Source of the DNA: Shewanella piezotolerans WP3
GTDB taxonomy: Bacteria; Pseudomonadota; Gammaproteobacteria; Enterobacterales; Shewanellaceae
Direction of reading: 5' to 3'
Assembly: GCF_000014885.1 (NCBI RefSeq)
Contig: NC_011566.1
Coordinates: 3,019,501 to 3,083,500, forward strand
DNA length: 64,000 nt
The notes under the pieces were generated by a model. The model saw only the letters and a program-made list of their open reading frames with translations, was not told the DNA's origin and made no database searches. Below, piece after piece: positions 54,682 to 64,000 of this stretch; within the stretch, counting starts at the first letter, position 1; every line of letters starts with the position of its first letter. A program made the translations under genes and the position numbers.

Positions 54682-54784
54682 AACATTACTCAATGTGAGA
54701 GCGAGACTTAACTACCGTTAACAGTCATCGCTGTTAACGGTATATTTCTGTTAAAGAAGTTTCTAAACTTAATCGCTTAGGTAT

Positions 54785-55837
54785 TTACAATGCACCTGCA
54801 TCATAAAAAGCGGAAGCTTTCTTATCTTGCTGCGCGGCCGCTTTAGCAAGCATCGCTTCATCTTGCTCTTTGGTCGCAGCAATGCCCTGCTCTGGGTGTA
54901 ACCCAAGGCGTCTAAACAAACTCATGTCATCGTTTTCTTCTGGGTTTGGTGTGGTCAACAGTTTGCAACCATAAAAAATTGAATTTGCCCCAGCAAAGAA
55001 ACACATCGCTTGTAACTCATCTGTCATATTCTCACGACCTGCCGACAAACGTACTCGCGATTTAGGCATGATAATCCTCGCAACTGCAATTGTTCTTACG
55101 AATTCAAGCGGATCCAGATCATCTATTTTCTCAAATGGTGTCCCTTCCACTTTAACTAACATGTTAATCGGCACTGAATCGGGATGTTTATCAAGATTGG
55201 CCAACTGCTGCAGTAATCCCGCTCTATCAGTGGCTTTTTCTCCCATGCCCACGATGCCGCCAGAACAAACCTTCATGCCTGAAGCTCGAACATTTGACAA
55301 GGTATCTAACCGGTTCTGGTACGTACGTGTGGTGATAACATCGCCATAATATTCTGGTGACGTATCCAAATTGTGATTGTAATAATCGAGCCCAGCATCC
55401 GCCAGTTCACTCGCTTGATCGGCTGAGAGCATGCCCAATGTCATGCATGTTTCCATGCCCAAAGATTTGACCTCTTCGACCATGGTTTTTAGATAAGGCA
55501 TGTCACGCTCTTTAGGGTTACGCCATGCAGCTCCCATACAAAAACGAGAAGCCCCTGCCGCTTTTGCGCTGCGAGCTTCGGTTAACACTGTCTCCATCGC
55601 GAGCAATCGCTCTTTTTCAAGGCCGGTATCATAACGAGCACTTTGCGGACAGTATTTGCAATCTTCAGGACAAGCACCAGTTTTAATCGAGAGCAAGCGG
55701 CTGATCTGAACTTCGTTAGGATCAAACTCTTGGCGATGTACGCTGTGGGCCTGAAACAACAGGTCATTCATAGGTAACGCAAACAAGGTTTCAATCTCAT
55801 CACGTTTCCAGTTATTTCTCACTTGTACATCAGACAT
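54785..55837 (-). CDS. bioB: Biotin synthase
   Basis: Radical-SAM enzyme that inserts sulfur into dethiobiotin. The 350 residues include the radical-SAM cluster motif CPEDCKYC (in [14 protein letters not shown], about residues 52-65), plus [15 protein letters not shown] and the [12 protein letters not shown] block; auxiliary-cluster ligands are visible as FCMGAAW, TCMTLG and [11 protein letters not shown]. It is first gene of the leftward bio operon. Confidence 0.97.
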   Translation of the reverse strand: MSDVQVRNNWKRDEIETLFALPMNDLLFQAHSVHRQEFDPNEVQISRLLSIKTGACPEDCKYCPQSARYDTGLEKERLLAMETVLTEARSAKAAGASRFCMGAAWRNPKERDMPYLKTMVEEVKSLGMETCMTLGMLSADQASELADAGLDYYNHNLDTSPEYYGDVITTRTYQNRLDTLSNVRASGMKVCSGGIVGMGEKATDRAGLLQQLANLDKHPDSVPINMLVKVEGTPFEKIDDLDPLEFVRTIAVARIIMPKSRVRLSAGRENMTDELQAMCFFAGANSIFYGCKLLTTPNPEENDDMSLFRRLGLHPEQGIAATKEQDEAMLAKAAAQQDKKASAFYDAGAL

Positions 55838-56090
55838 CTCTTTTCCTTTTCTGGCTTAAACTAAGTTAAGTACCAACTCGTGCTTTTTAATCGACGCGAG
55901 CATTTTGTTAGTGAAAACAGAGTGAACAACCGCACAAATGCGTGTTAACAAAACAAAATACATCTAATATAAACAGTAAGTTAATTCAGTTTACTTGCGT
56001 GATTTAATTAATTTTTATCTTGCCTAGGATACCTGCAAGCCTTAACCTGTCAATGGCAATCAGCATAAAAGGTTTACTAGCGGTTAAATT
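55838..56090. promoter_or_regulatory. Divergent bioB/bioA control region
   Basis: A 253-bp AT-rich region between the divergent bioB and bioA genes must contain both promoters, and in Gammaproteobacteria the BirA operator. GTTAAC-type half-sites occur near 55943 and GGTTTAC near 56071, but I could not assign a properly spaced BirA palindrome. Confidence 0.5.
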
Positions 56091-57431
56091 ATGAACACAA
56101 CTAATCAAGTCAACAATCAGTTTATCGATTTAGATTTCGATGCAAAGCATCTGTGGCATCCCTATACGTCAATGAATAATGCACTGCCCACATATGGGGT
56201 AGTCAGTGCTGAAGGCGTTGAGCTAACGCTAAATAATGGCACTAAGCTGATTGACGGAACCAGCTCCTGGTGGGCTTGTGTTCATGGTTACAGCCATCCT
56301 AAAATTGTCGCCGCGATGCAACACCAAACAGCACAACTTAGCCATGTAATGTTCGGTGGCATCACCCACCGTCCTGCTGTTGAGCTGGCAAGAATGCTTG
56401 TCGACATGACTAGTGAGCGTCTAACCAAGGTGTTTCTAGCAGATTCAGGCTCCATCGCTGTAGAAGTCGCTATGAAAATGGCACTGCAGTATTGGCAAGG
56501 TCGAAATAATCCCAATAAACAAAAAATCCTAACTGTGAAAAGCGGCTATCACGGCGATACATTTGCAGCCATGAGCGTGTGCGATCCCGAGGGAGGTATG
56601 CACACCATGTTTGGTGAGCTCGTCACTGAGCAGTTATTTGCCCCAGAACCTAAAGCGCGTTTTACTGAATGCTTCGATGCGGAAGAACTGCAATCAATTA
56701 GTAATATGCTTGAAGATAACCATCAGCAGATCGCCGCAGTGCTAATTGAGCCTATTATGCAAGGAGCTGGTGGTATGCGCTTTTACCATGCAGAGTATTT
56801 GAGCGCGCTGCGAAAACTGTGTGACAAATATGATGTGCTTTTGATTCTAGATGAAATTGCCACTGGCTTTGGCCGCACCGGTAAGCTCTTTGCCTATGAG
56901 CATGCCAATGTCGAAGCCGATATTTTGTGTTTGGGTAAAGCACTAACAGGCGGCTATATATCATTGGCCGCCACTATGTGCAGCGATGAAGTTGCGCAAG
57001 GTGTGAGTGATTCCCCTGCAGGCGTTTTCATGCATGGACCGACATTTATGGGTAACCCATTAGCTTGCACTGCAGCCATTGCAAGCCTTGAACTTATCAA
57101 CGAGCAACACTGGCAAACACAAGTCAGCAGCATTGAATCTCAAATGAAAACAGAACTCGCTGAAGCTGTTGATTACACCAATGTTGTCGATGTTCGTGTG
57201 CTTGGTGCTGTGGGTGTGTTAGAGATGAAATCAACCTTGAACACCGCTGCGCTTCAACAACAGTTTGTTGATCTTGGTGTATGGATAAGGCCCTTCTCAA
57301 ACCTTATTTATATTATGCCGCCATACACCATCTCAAGTTGTCAGCTAACACAACTAACCAGTGCGATGAAGGCGGTTGCTAAGCAAATATCACTGCCAAG
57401 CAATGACACTAACTTTATCAGCCACGGTTAA
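56091..57431 (+). CDS. bioA: Adenosylmethionine-8-amino-7-oxononanoate aminotransferase
   Basis: PLP aminotransferase that uses SAM as amino donor to make 7,8-diaminopelargonate. Family blocks in the 446 residues: HLWHPYTSMNNALP, DGTSSWWACVHGY, MFGGITHRPAVELA, the DEIATGFGRTGKLFA loop and PLP lysine in LCLGKALTGGYI. It is divergent from bioB. Confidence 0.96.
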   Translation: MNTTNQVNNQFIDLDFDAKHLWHPYTSMNNALPTYGVVSAEGVELTLNNGTKLIDGTSSWWACVHGYSHPKIVAAMQHQTAQLSHVMFGGITHRPAVELARMLVDMTSERLTKVFLADSGSIAVEVAMKMALQYWQGRNNPNKQKILTVKSGYHGDTFAAMSVCDPEGGMHTMFGELVTEQLFAPEPKARFTECFDAEELQSISNMLEDNHQQIAAVLIEPIMQGAGGMRFYHAEYLSALRKLCDKYDVLLILDEIATGFGRTGKLFAYEHANVEADILCLGKALTGGYISLAATMCSDEVAQGVSDSPAGVFMHGPTFMGNPLACTAAIASLELINEQHWQTQVSSIESQMKTELAEAVDYTNVVDVRVLGAVGVLEMKSTLNTAALQQQFVDLGVWIRPFSNLIYIMPPYTISSCQLTQLTSAMKAVAKQISLPSNDTNFISHG

Positions 57432-57447
57432 TCAACAATCCGGTTTA

Positions 57448-57469
57448 GGCACTCGTTTTCATGAGTGCC
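57448..57469. terminator. Hairpin between convergent bioA and peptidase genes
   Basis: Perfect 7-bp stem GGCACTC (57448-57454) / GAGTGCC (57463-57469) with an 8-base loop, 16 bases after the bioA stop. There is no T-run, so intrinsic termination is doubtful. Confidence 0.35.
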
Positions 57470-57496
57470 AGCCTGACCATTGCCGTTTTCTGACGG

Positions 57497-58357
57497 CTAT
57501 GGTTCCCCTGAATAGTGCTGCGCTATAGCCGCTAACTGCTCTGCTTTAAATATGGGAAAGTCTAGCCTGTCACTGTAACGCAGGTAGGTTGAACTAAATA
57601 ATGTGGTCTTTGCAATTGCATCGAGCTCTTCCATCAGTGCTTGGCCTGAACTCTCCGCTGCTAAGCAGCATGTGCCATATTGACGAATAACTGCCGCTAA
57701 GCTATTACCTTGTTGGAGCAACGCTGTATCCATCTCCATAAAAAACGCAGCACCAGACCAATACACTCGCATGTATGCGCGTTTGCGCCACATATCATTG
57801 GAAACTGTACTTAGCTTACCAGGTCGAGTAATGGTGTTAAGCCGCCCCCTTTCTAATCCAGACCGTAATTTTTGAATAAATGTTGCTTCATCAATCACCT
57901 TACTTTTAAGCATAACAATATTTTGCATGTAAGTAGCAAACCCTTCATTTAACCAAAACGAAGGAAAATCTAAATAGGGAATGTAGAGATGGGACAATTC
58001 GTGATAAAGCGTCCAATCATCAATAAAATCTTGTAAAGGCCAAGCGGTATTGACTTGTAGCTTTACTTTATTCGTTCTCCCCCTTATCACTTGGGCAAAT
58101 GGCACTGGCTCACTAGCATAAGGCTTTGTTACAAGCTCAACTTTAATATTTCGTCCCGGTAGCGTGCCTAACGATAGCTCAACCGCATTTATGCCACCCG
58201 AAACCCACTGTTGCATTTTCCGTTGTTCATTGGCCGACGCGTCTCCCATGTCAATGTCAACTTCAGATCCATAAGCCACAGTGAAACCACTGAACAGCAA
58301 TATACTAAATATCAATGGGAAAAAAGAGGGATTGGGCTGTCTGAACATTTGTTGCAT
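57497..58357 (-). CDS. Exported zinc metallopeptidase-like protein (HExxH)
   Basis: A 286-residue exported protein: signal peptide through about residue 30 (FFPLIFSILLFSGFTVAYGS), then a gluzincin-type core: WTLYHELSHLYIPYLDFPSFWLNEGFATYMQ, in which HELSH binds zinc and the downstream NEGFATY supplies the third ligand Glu, as in M1/MA-clan peptidases. A C-terminal cysteine pair (GTCCLAAESS) is notable. Substrate unknown. ATG 58357 follows AGGGTG. It lies convergent to bioA and is probably not part of biotin synthesis. Confidence 0.78.
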   Translation of the reverse strand: MQQMFRQPNPSFFPLIFSILLFSGFTVAYGSEVDIDMGDASANEQRKMQQWVSGGINAVELSLGTLPGRNIKVELVTKPYASEPVPFAQVIRGRTNKVKLQVNTAWPLQDFIDDWTLYHELSHLYIPYLDFPSFWLNEGFATYMQNIVMLKSKVIDEATFIQKLRSGLERGRLNTITRPGKLSTVSNDMWRKRAYMRVYWSGAAFFMEMDTALLQQGNSLAAVIRQYGTCCLAAESSGQALMEELDAIAKTTLFSSTYLRYSDRLDFPIFKAEQLAAIAQHYSGEP

Positions 58358-58610
58358 ATCGTCACCCTAGGCTGCCTGTAGGACAGTTAGCCTTGTTAGT
58401 TAACGTTCTCAAAACATCGCTGTTACCACTCTCGCTTTACTACGCTGAGCACCAGCCTGAAGATCACCTAATTTAGCTTTATAGATGCTAGCGTTATCTG
58501 AGCAAAACATAGCGGCTTAAACTGTAACCATCAGTGACTGAGCCATCAAATCATCTGCCAATTACCTTTCTATAACCAAAAGCAAAACATAATTTTGTCC
58601 CACTTAACTG

Positions 58611-60398
58611 TTATAAACTGAACCCCGAAATCTGTAACGCTAACCGTTGCGAGTCTTTTGCTAACGTTTTACCTATCGACGATGCTTCCTTAGCGGCAAT
58701 TAGCGCCAAATCAGCGCCTTCTTTTATGGCGTGAGTACGTGTATCCATTGTTGTTGACACCTGACGCTGCGCTTCGACACTTTCAGTGATCTGGTCGCTA
58801 ATAAGCACGATATCTTCAACATTGCTCGCCAAGGTGGCCATACTGTCACTAACTAGCCTAGCCTGCTTTACCCCGTCATTGGCCTGTGACGAGCCTGCTT
58901 CCATCGCTTTAACGGCTTGTCTCGCACCTTTTTGCACTAGCTCAATCATGGCTTCGATTTCTTGAGTAGACGATTGCGTGCGACTCGCCAAAGTTCTCAC
59001 TTCATCGGCAACCACGGCAAACCCTCGTCCTTGCTCTCCCGCCCTTGCCGCTTCGATAGCAGCATTTAACGCCAACAAGTTGGTTTGTTCAGCAATAGCA
59101 CGGATCACATTAACCACCTTACCTATATCACTGCTATGTAATGCCAGCTGATTAATGACGTCGGCGCCTGTTGCCACCTCTTCGGCAATTTTATTGATCC
59201 CATTTACAGTACTTGAAATCACTTTGTTGCCTTTTTGTACTGAATGGAGTGCATCTGAAGTCACTTGATTGGCATCATATGTACAGCGCTCAACATTATC
59301 TGCAGAGTGGACCATCTGCGTGATAGCCTCTGCGACGCTATGAGTTTGTGCTTGTTGACTGGTCAAAGTTGACTCTACATCTGAGGTGACAAGTTGCATT
59401 TTTTCACTGGCTTCAACCACATCAAGACTGACTTGCTTTACCCCAGTAATCAACATTCGTACACTCGCTAACATGTGATTAATCGCTTCTGCTATTTTAG
59501 ATAATTCATCATTTCCAGTGACCTTAAGATCGGCGGTAAAATCACCTTTAGCAACACGAGAGGTCATTGCCTCAATTGCGTCCACTTTATCAACGATTGC
59601 TTTGTAAATAATCAGTAGAATCGTGACACTAAAAATAACAACGAACAACGCTGTAATAATAAGCCAAAACATATGTGACCGCTCTCTATCAAGGCGATTT
59701 TGGATCCGTAATTGAAGTATGTCCGCAGTGTCCTTGCCAAGCGAATCTAATGCTTCTGTTCCTGCATTTGATTGAGCATGAAAAGCAGCCAAATCAACAC
59801 TGAAATTATCCGGAGAAATAATGCTCATCTCAATCCCTGATACAAAGCTATCTACAAATTGTGCCGATTCCACTAAAGCGGTTTTTAAAGGTAACATCTC
59901 AGTATTCCCAACTGTGGTATACAGTCGATTTGTACTCTTTTTTAGTAAAAGTTGTTGTTCCGCCAATCTTTTATTAAGAGCGACTATCTGAGTGTAAGAC
60001 TGCGGAGTAAAACGACCTTGCTGCAATATGTTCGAAGCAGACGCTGTCACTAACGAGTAGTATTCAGATATTTGAGCAATGCGATTAATGTACAATTCAG
60101 CAAGATAGAAGCCACTGGGTTCACCGTCTAGTGCGAGCCCCGATAGTGCTGATATATCTTCCTTTGCACTCACTATACTGCTCGCCAATAGGTTCGCAGT
60201 ATCTTGACTGCTTCTATTCAATTCAAGTGCCAATTGCCTTAAAACATTCATTGAATTTGACTGCAGCTTTGCTGTCTTTTCCAGCTGTTTAATCGTCGCC
60301 AAAACGAGGGATTTTGCCTCAGTATAGTTTTGCCAATTATTTTCTCGGCTGTGACGATATGTGCGTTCAATATCGCTTAATTTAGTTAAAACAGACAA
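58611..60398 (-). CDS. Methyl-accepting chemotaxis protein, main part (frameshifted gene)
   Basis: Chemoreceptor of 595 residues as read here, but lacking the first membrane helix. It has a helical periplasmic sensor (about 1-245), one membrane helix ([19 protein letters not shown]), a HAMP domain (about 265-320, [19 protein letters not shown]) and the signalling domain with tip [20 protein letters not shown]. The open frame begins at a poor TTG (60398) without a ribosome site. The missing N-terminus lies in another frame at 60404-60565, so this is most simply a single gene of about 650 residues split by a one-base frameshift near 60404-60410. Confidence 0.85.
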   Translation of the reverse strand: MSVLTKLSDIERTYRHSRENNWQNYTEAKSLVLATIKQLEKTAKLQSNSMNVLRQLALELNRSSQDTANLLASSIVSAKEDISALSGLALDGEPSGFYLAELYINRIAQISEYYSLVTASASNILQQGRFTPQSYTQIVALNKRLAEQQLLLKKSTNRLYTTVGNTEMLPLKTALVESAQFVDSFVSGIEMSIISPDNFSVDLAAFHAQSNAGTEALDSLGKDTADILQLRIQNRLDRERSHMFWLIITALFVVIFSVTILLIIYKAIVDKVDAIEAMTSRVAKGDFTADLKVTGNDELSKIAEAINHMLASVRMLITGVKQVSLDVVEASEKMQLVTSDVESTLTSQQAQTHSVAEAITQMVHSADNVERCTYDANQVTSDALHSVQKGNKVISSTVNGINKIAEEVATGADVINQLALHSSDIGKVVNVIRAIAEQTNLLALNAAIEAARAGEQGRGFAVVADEVRTLASRTQSSTQEIEAMIELVQKGARQAVKAMEAGSSQANDGVKQARLVSDSMATLASNVEDIVLISDQITESVEAQRQVSTTMDTRTHAIKEGADLALIAAKEASSIGKTLAKDSQRLALQISGFSL

Positions 60399-60403
60399 AC
60401 CCG

Positions 60404-60565
60404 CTATTCATCATTTAGCAGATTTACCGCTTCTTTTTGTTGCATAACAATGATGGCTGCACCAAATATAAGAGGCAAAAGAGTCACAAAGGCAAGAAGG
60501 CTGAACTTCTTCTTAAAGCTCAATCGGTTGGCTATATGCATTCCAGCAAATAAAAAAGCATTCAT
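60404..60565 (-). pseudogene. Detached 5' part of the chemotaxis receptor gene
   Basis: A 53-codon frame from ATG 60565 to TAG 60404-60406. It encodes NRLSFKKKFSLLAFVTLLPL and a further FGAAIIVMQQ stretch, a standard receptor N-terminus: basic residues, membrane helix, then a linker ending in AVNLLNDE. Adding one base in the GAATAG junction would continue into [12 protein letters not shown] of the downstream frame without a stop. It therefore belongs to the receptor gene at 58611. A real mutation, a sequencing error in a short A-run, or recoding could each explain it. Confidence 0.7.
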
Positions 60566-60914
60566 TCAATATCGAGTCCGTTCTGTTACGAGTTGATAAC
60601 ACATGACCCGTAGTCAATGAATTATATTTCATCTTGTTTCCTAATAACTCGAAGAAATAGTTCTGAACTTAATGTTCAATAATTTTGAGAACTCGTTTTT
60701 CTGTGACTATTTACAGCATCTATACAGCGCAATATTTATTCTAATTAGCCAAAAAAAGAAAAATATCACCGACTACATGGATAAACTAGCGTCCAGTATG
60801 AGCTAGAGAATGATTAGGAAATGATAATTTATGGCTCAAAATGTGATTTTTTCATGATATTTCGCTTAAATTAGCGCTGAATGATAAAAATCGATAAAAA
60901 AAATGGAAAAGTAT

Positions 60915-60923
60915 TGCTATACT
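60915..60923 (+). promoter_or_regulatory. Extended -10 promoter of fusA2
   Basis: TGCTATACT forms an extended -10 (TGn plus TATACT, 60918-60923) in the 400-bp gap upstream of fusA2; transcription would start near 60930, about 34 bases before ATG. The -35 region is weak and the surroundings AT-rich. The rest of the gap shows no ORF apart from the receptor 5' fragment. Confidence 0.5.
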
Positions 60924-60963
60924 TGCGCGGAATTTTAGAACGTAACTCCAATAGAGTAGAAAA

Positions 60964-63048
60964 ATGACTGATTTATCAAAGTACAGAAACATTGGTATCT
61001 TTGCTCACGTTGACGCGGGTAAGACCACCACAACAGAGCGTATCCTTAAGCTTACCGGTAAAATCCATAAGATAGGTGAAGTTCATGACGGCGAGTCAAC
61101 AACTGACTTCATGGAACAGGAAGCTGAGCGTGGTATTACCATTCAGTCTGCTGCTGTTAGTTGTTTTTGGAACGACCACCGTTTCAACGTTATTGACACC
61201 CCTGGCCACGTTGACTTCACAGTAGAAGTTTATCGTTCTCTTAAAGTTCTTGATGGCGGTGTTGGTGTATTCTGTGGTTCTGGTGGTGTTGAACCACAAT
61301 CAGAAACTAACTGGCGTTATGCGAACGAATCAGAAGTTGCACGTATCATCTTCGTAAACAAGTTAGACCGTATGGGTGCTGACTTCTTGCGTGTTGTTAA
61401 GCAAACTCAAGACGTTCTTGCAGCTAACCCACTTGTTATGGTTCTACCAATCGGTATCGAAGATGAGTTCTCAGGTGTTGTTGACCTGCTAACTCGTAAG
61501 GCTTGGATATGGGATGAAACTGGACAAGCTGAAAACTACAAGATTGAAGATGTTCCAGCTGACATGGTTGACCAAGTTGAAGAATACCGTGAAATGCTTA
61601 TCGAAACTGCTGTTGAGCAAGACGATGACCTAATGGAAGCTTACATGGACGGCGAAGAGCCATCTATGGAAGACATTAAGCGTTGTATCCGTAAGGGTAC
61701 TCGTACAATGGACTTCTTCCCAACATACTGTGGTTCTGCATTTAAGAACAAAGGTATGCAGCTTCTTCTTGACGCTGTTGTTGATTACCTACCAAACCCA
61801 GTTGAAGTTGATCCTCAACCTCTTACTGATGAAGAAGGTAATGAAACAGGCGAAGTTGCAACAGTATCTGTTGACGAGCCATTAAAAGCACTAGCATTCA
61901 AAATCATGGATGACCGTTTTGGTGCCCTTACCTTCGTACGTATCTACTCAGGTAAGATCAACAAAGGTGACACCATCCTTAACTCGTTTACAGGTAAAAC
62001 TGAACGTGTTGGTCGTATGGTTGAAATGCAAGCTGATGAGCGTAACGAACTTGATTACGCACAAGCTGGTGACATCATCGCTATCGTAGGTATGAAGAAC
62101 GTGCAAACTGGTCACACTTTGTGTGATGTTAAGCACCCTTGTACTCTTGAAGCTATGGTATTCCCAGAGCCAGTTATCTCTATCGCTGTTGCGCCAAAAG
62201 ATAAAGGCGGATCAGAGAAAATGGGTATCGCTATCGGTAAAATGATTGCAGAAGATCCATCTTTCCGCGTAGAAACTGACGAAGACTCAGGTGAAACTAT
62301 TCTTAAAGGTATGGGTGAGCTTCACCTAGACATTAAGGTAGATATCCTTAAGCGTACATACGGCGTTGACCTAATTGTAGGTGAGCCTCAAGTTGCCTAC
62401 CGTGAAACTATTACTCAGGTTACTGAAGATAGCTACACGCATAAGAAACAGTCTGGTGGTTCTGGTCAGTTCGGTAAGATCGACTACGTTATCCGTCCAG
62501 GTGAGCAAAACACTGGTTTCACTTTCAGCTCTTCAGTTGTTGGTGGTAACGTACCGAAAGAATTCTGGCCTGCAGTTGAGAAAGGTTTCGCATCTATGAT
62601 GGATACCGGTACTGTTGCTGGTTTCCCTGTACTAGACGTTGAACTAGAACTTACTGATGGTGCTTTCCACGCAGTTGACTCGTCAGCTATCGCGTTCGAA
62701 ATCGCTGCTAAAGGTGCATTCCGTCAGTCTATGCCTAAAGCCGGTGCACAACTTCTTGAGCCAATCATGAACGTTGACGTATTCAGCCCAGAAGACAACG
62801 TAGGTGACGTAATTGGTGACCTTAACCGTCGTCGTGGTATGATCAAAGACCAAATGGCTGGTGTTACTGGTGTTCGTATTAAAGCTGACGTACCGTTATC
62901 AGAAATGTTCGGTTACATCGGTTCACTACGTACAATGACATCTGGTCGTGGCCAATTCTCAATGGAATTCGCTCACTACGCACCATGTCCAAACAGTGTT
63001 GCTGAAAAAGTTATCGCTGAAGTTAAAGAAAGAAACGCTAAGAAGTAA
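60964..63048 (+). CDS. fusA2: Translation elongation factor G, stand-alone second copy
   Basis: GTPase driving ribosomal translocation or recycling, 694 residues. G-domain motifs: [13 protein letters not shown] (G1), [10 protein letters not shown] (G2), DTPGHVDF (G3), NKLDRMGAD (G4), GSAFKNKG (G5), followed by domains II to V, with [15 protein letters not shown] in domain IV. It lies outside the rpsL-rpsG-fusA-tuf cluster and so corresponds to the second EF-G found in Shewanella. The bias to CGT, GGT and GTT codons suggests strong expression. A terminator follows at 63091. Confidence 0.95.
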   Translation: MTDLSKYRNIGIFAHVDAGKTTTTERILKLTGKIHKIGEVHDGESTTDFMEQEAERGITIQSAAVSCFWNDHRFNVIDTPGHVDFTVEVYRSLKVLDGGVGVFCGSGGVEPQSETNWRYANESEVARIIFVNKLDRMGADFLRVVKQTQDVLAANPLVMVLPIGIEDEFSGVVDLLTRKAWIWDETGQAENYKIEDVPADMVDQVEEYREMLIETAVEQDDDLMEAYMDGEEPSMEDIKRCIRKGTRTMDFFPTYCGSAFKNKGMQLLLDAVVDYLPNPVEVDPQPLTDEEGNETGEVATVSVDEPLKALAFKIMDDRFGALTFVRIYSGKINKGDTILNSFTGKTERVGRMVEMQADERNELDYAQAGDIIAIVGMKNVQTGHTLCDVKHPCTLEAMVFPEPVISIAVAPKDKGGSEKMGIAIGKMIAEDPSFRVETDEDSGETILKGMGELHLDIKVDILKRTYGVDLIVGEPQVAYRETITQVTEDSYTHKKQSGGSGQFGKIDYVIRPGEQNTGFTFSSSVVGGNVPKEFWPAVEKGFASMMDTGTVAGFPVLDVELELTDGAFHAVDSSAIAFEIAAKGAFRQSMPKAGAQLLEPIMNVDVFSPEDNVGDVIGDLNRRRGMIKDQMAGVTGVRIKADVPLSEMFGYIGSLRTMTSGRGQFSMEFAHYAPCPNSVAEKVIAEVKERNAKK

Positions 63049-63090
63049 CTATTACTGAATAGTTACTACTCTGAAGAGTTTTAAACTTTA

Positions 63091-63127
63091 ATAAAAGCCT
63101 ATAGGTGAAAATCTATAGGCTTTTTTA
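63091..63127 (+). terminator. Rho-independent terminator of fusA2
   Basis: AAAAGCCTATAG (63093-63104) / CTATAGGCTTTT (63113-63124) with an 8-base loop, then a T-run to 63126. Confidence 0.92.
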
Positions 63128-63285
63128 TTGCCGTCAAACAATAGCAGCAAACCCTGCTCTAGCGCATAGTCAACATTCCATAAAATTAATCCTAATTTTG
63201 TTGCATCACTCCCATATTTAGAATGCTAAGTTGCTTTAGTCGTCAAAGCCGATAAAGTACGCGCTCGGTTTCTAGGCTCAACATT

Positions 63286-64000
63286 ATGACGACTCAATCA
63301 TTCAAACTTTTAGCACTTGTTTTCACGCTATTCAGCTCTTATTTTACTTATGCCAGCCAAGAACTCGATAGCACAGTTAACCAACAGCTCACCCCTAAGC
63401 ATTGGAGTGGTCTGCCTCTGCTGGCAGATAAAGCGTCTGAACGTGGATACCAATTACCCATTCCGGTTGGGGTAACGCTGTTTTACAACGACATTGAAGC
63501 TGACTACATCGCCAGCGATGACTTTAAGGTTCAGGTAGATGGCGGTTTGCTTGGTCTAAGAGGGCCTAATGATTACCTCGTTCCAGCAGAGGATGTCACC
63601 ATTACAGGCCGCGACAAGAGCGTGCAGCTGAAACTAGATGCGTGGGTCTTACCTTTCTGGAATGTTTATGGGATCCTTGGTTATACCGAAGGCAATAAAG
63701 ATATAAAAGCAAAGCTAGATAATGTTGAGGGACTGCCTTGCGGCGAAAGTTGCGATGGTGTTGTGCTGCCAATCCCAATAAGCTATACCGCTACAAACTT
63801 TGGTTTAGGCACAGTCCTTGCGGGTCAAATAGCGCCTATAATTGGAGACACACCTTTTACCATTATGGCAATAGGTGCCGTCATTAAAGCTAAAACAGAT
63901 ACCACCGATAGTTCAATTAAAACCAAACTTGCTTCAGTGCGCATAGGGCAACGCTTTGATGTTGCTGGTGATAAATTAGCCTGGTTCTTAGCGTTTAGCC
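63286..64000 (+). CDS. Hypothetical exported protein, truncated by the window edge
   Basis: An open frame runs from ATG 63286 to the right edge (238 codons, no stop). It starts with a clear signal peptide (MTTQSFKLLALVFTLFSSYF, cleavage near TYAS). The mature part is beta-rich with alternating patterns (ADYIASDDFKVQVDGGLLG, VQLKLDAWVLPFWNVYGILG) and a cysteine pair in GLPCGESCDG, suggesting an outer-membrane beta-barrel or similar envelope protein. No named family is recognised. AGG stands about 10 bases before ATG. Confidence 0.7.
   Translation, partial: MTTQSFKLLALVFTLFSSYFTYASQELDSTVNQQLTPKHWSGLPLLADKASERGYQLPIPVGVTLFYNDIEADYIASDDFKVQVDGGLLGLRGPNDYLVPAEDVTITGRDKSVQLKLDAWVLPFWNVYGILGYTEGNKDIKAKLDNVEGLPCGESCDGVVLPIPISYTATNFGLGTVLAGQIAPIIGDTPFTIMAIGAVIKAKTDTTDSSIKTKLASVRIGQRFDVAGDKLAWFLAFS

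Noticed and set aside
55838..56090. BirA operator between bioB and bioA
   Set aside because: GTTAAC and GGTTTAC half-sites exist, but no pair has the spacing of a BirA palindrome, so no site was called.

Overview
The window looks like chromosomal DNA of a marine Shewanella (Gammaproteobacteria). The basis is the combination of a four-haem cytochrome very like the small tetrahaem cytochrome CctA, a complete Na+-translocating NADH:quinone reductase (nqrA-F) operon, a stand-alone second EF-G, a bioA/bioBFCD divergon and a TPP-riboswitch thiamine-uptake operon. Species cannot be fixed from the sequence. No rRNA, tRNA, prophage or CRISPR array was seen.

Layout. 0-5.3 kb: end of a probable homogentisate dioxygenase gene, hppD, a LysE-type exporter, a GNAT-like protein, gamma-glutamyltransferase and a DUF1801 protein. 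5.9-9.0 kb: a very long fusion of an acetoacetate-decarboxylase-like domain to a phytoene-desaturase-like flavoprotein. 9.2-16.3 kb: the nqr operon, with two oddities. Five degenerate copies of the 3' end of nqrF, each with its terminator, lie downstream. An unlisted 49-codon ORF that resembles the NqrB C-terminus is wedged with overlapping ends between nqrB and nqrC. 16.9-24 kb: a beta-lactamase-fold hydrolase and a MacB-like ABC operon with three successive HlyD-type adaptors. 24-28.3 kb: small membrane, secreted, acetyltransferase, nitroreductase, DoxX and lipoprotein genes. 28.4-32.9 kb: a thiamine-uptake operon (TonB receptor, YkoF-like protein, PnuC-type permease, kinase) under a TPP riboswitch. 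33-37.5 kb: ycfL-like lipoprotein, two hotdog thioesterases, hinT, a CsgD-like LuxR regulator and a TPR lipoprotein.

37.6-49.6 kb is a complete nitrate-assimilation locus: nasA, cobA (sirohaem), a TrpD2/YbiB paralogue, the ANTAR regulator nasT, then nirB, nirD, a nitrate transporter and a fused PP2C phosphatase/Ser-Thr kinase. Good sigma-54 promoter matches precede nasA and nirB. The nirB leader carries an intrinsic terminator overlapped by an ANTAR-type hexaloop hairpin, as expected for NasT antitermination. A 266-bp MITE-like element lies upstream of nasA.

50-64 kb: cctA, htpX, the biotin genes (bioBFCD against bioA), a secreted HExxH metallopeptidase, a chemotaxis receptor whose first membrane segment is separated from the rest by a one-base frameshift, fusA2, and the start of a secreted protein that runs off the window.

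The clearest candidates for something not previously described are the serial 3'-end duplications inside and behind the nqr operon (including the small nqrB-like ORF), the decarboxylase/flavoprotein fusion, and the three-adaptor ABC operon.
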